Both the position numbers and the translations under genes were made by a program. A stretch of 64,000 bases of DNA from Limibacter armeniacum (GTDB taxonomy: Bacteria > Bacteroidota > Bacteroidia > Cytophagales > Flammeovirgaceae). The stretch is taken from the NCBI RefSeq assembly GCF_036880985.1, contig NZ_JBAJNO010000006.1:148503-212502 (forward strand), in the 5' to 3' direction. A model generated the notes under the pieces. The model did no database searches. It saw only the letters and a list, made by a program, of their open reading frames with translations, and was not told the origin of the DNA. This document shows positions 63,430 through 64,000 of the stretch, in pieces. The stretch's first letter is position 1. Each line of letters begins with the position of its first letter.

Positions 63430-64000
63430 GTGGTATCGACTTAGAATGATAAAGTACATTAGAGATTATCACGATTTCTATAATCTAAACAAGTGCATTA
63501 ATATAAGAATAATCATATTCTCTATTTGCACTCACACAGGCAAATACTCGGTGTATAATCTTATTTCTAACAGCGTTAATGATTGACATCTTGTGTTTGC
63601 CTTGTTTTACTTTTCTGTGAAAGTAATCATAGAGTTCTCCTTTTCCCTTACCAATACTTGCTACTGCAGCCATATGCAATAACTTTTTCATGTCTTTGTT
63701 AGCCATATTGGATACTTTTGCTCTTCCTTTGATACTAATGCCTGAGGTATAGGCAAATGGAGCTACACCACTGTAGCAGGCGAACTTCCGTCCATCTCGG
63801 AGATCCTTGAATTCATTGGTCACAACCAGTAGTTTCCAACAAACAATTTCTCCCACACCAGGTACGGAGGTGACAATTTTGGTCAGTTGTTTGAGTTTTT
63901 CATCTTCCTGAATCAGTTGACGGATCTGTAGCTGTACTTTTTTCAGTTGCTTATCCAGCTGATTCAACAACGGCTGGAAATGTTTGCGTGCCAGCCCTGT
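63430..64000 (-). mobile_element. IS110-family insertion sequence (partial)
   Basis: Inferred from the transposase frame. IS110 elements lack clear inverted repeats, so the 3' boundary near 63430-63484 is a guess, and the rest lies outside the window. Confidence 0.6.
63485..64000 (-). CDS. IS110-family transposase, C-terminal part (cut by window edge)
   Basis: At least 172 residues, open to the right edge with no start in the window. Contains the IS116/IS110/IS902 C-terminal domain: VTSVPGVGEIVCWKLL, then FACYSGVAPFAYTSGISIKG, then NMANKDMKKLLHMAAVAS. The catalytic DEDD part is beyond the edge. Only the 3' end of the element is here. Confidence 0.88.
   Translation of the reverse strand, partial: TGLARKHFQPLLNQLDKQLKKVQLQIRQLIQEDEKLKQLTKIVTSVPGVGEIVCWKLLVVTNEFKDLRDGRKFACYSGVAPFAYTSGISIKGRAKVSNMANKDMKKLLHMAAVASIGKGKGELYDYFHRKVKQGKHKMSIINAVRNKIIHRVFACVSANREYDYSYINALV

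Overview
The window reads as chromosomal DNA of a free-living, probably marine or sediment Bacteroidota, most likely Cytophagales (Flammeovirgaceae-like). Evidence: two proteins with type IX secretion (T9SS) C-terminal sorting domains, a SusC/SusD/SusE starch-type locus with two GH97 enzymes, a SusC N-terminal carboxypeptidase-D-like domain, BtuG-like surface lipoproteins behind a cobalamin riboswitch, and an FNR/NirBD/Nas nitrate cluster. The species cannot be named from sequence alone. No rRNA, tRNA or CRISPR was seen.

Layout. 1-10.8 kb (minus): a 2,609-residue secreted subtilisin-like protease, a degenerate acylphosphatase-fold protein just upstream of it, and a TPR/transmembrane/HTH regulator. 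11-15.6 kb: a siderophore-type iron module (PepSY membrane protein and TonB receptor on minus, divergent AraC regulator on plus). 15.7-15.85 kb: a large nested inverted repeat between convergent genes. 15.9-22.15 kb (minus): a vitamin B12 uptake operon led by a cobalamin riboswitch: PKD plus BtuG-like propeller lipoprotein, second PKD lipoprotein, BtuB-like receptor, BtuG-like lipoprotein.

22.3-37.7 kb: nitrate assimilation. Minus strand: outer-membrane porin, NarK-type transporter, FNR-type regulator, SUMT (siroheme synthesis). Plus strand: nirB, nirD, a NarX-like kinase and NarL-like regulator, a nitrate reductase fused to a NirB-like FAD/NAD(P) module with a BFD-type 2Fe-2S domain, and an unusual protein combining a sulfite/nitrite-reductase-like fold without its cluster cysteines and a complete C-terminal rubredoxin. 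A palindromic TACGTA-containing motif recurs in the intergenic regions of this cluster and may mark a common regulator.

37.7-43.8 kb: miscellaneous genes (alpha/beta hydrolase, DUF4272, NTF2-like, TPR/DUF6377 regulator, metallo-beta-lactamase-fold hydrolase with paired TetR-type operators, TetR regulator). 44.1-61.5 kb (plus): an alpha-glucan utilisation locus: a large secreted multidomain GH13 amylase with T9SS domain, GH97 lipoprotein, SusC, SusD, SusE-like protein, GH13 lipoprotein, second GH97. Extracellular amylase would cut starch-like glucans, SusCDE would bind and import oligosaccharides, and the cell-envelope GH13/GH97 enzymes would finish them to glucose. The window ends with a small secreted protein, a Tat-exported metallophosphoesterase and the 3' part of an IS110-family transposase.

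The best candidates for something not well described are the pseudo-siroheme-reductase/rubredoxin protein with its reductase-fusion neighbour, the shared TACGTA motif, the B12 operon with two propellers and a second PKD lipoprotein, and the nested repeat at 15.7 kb.
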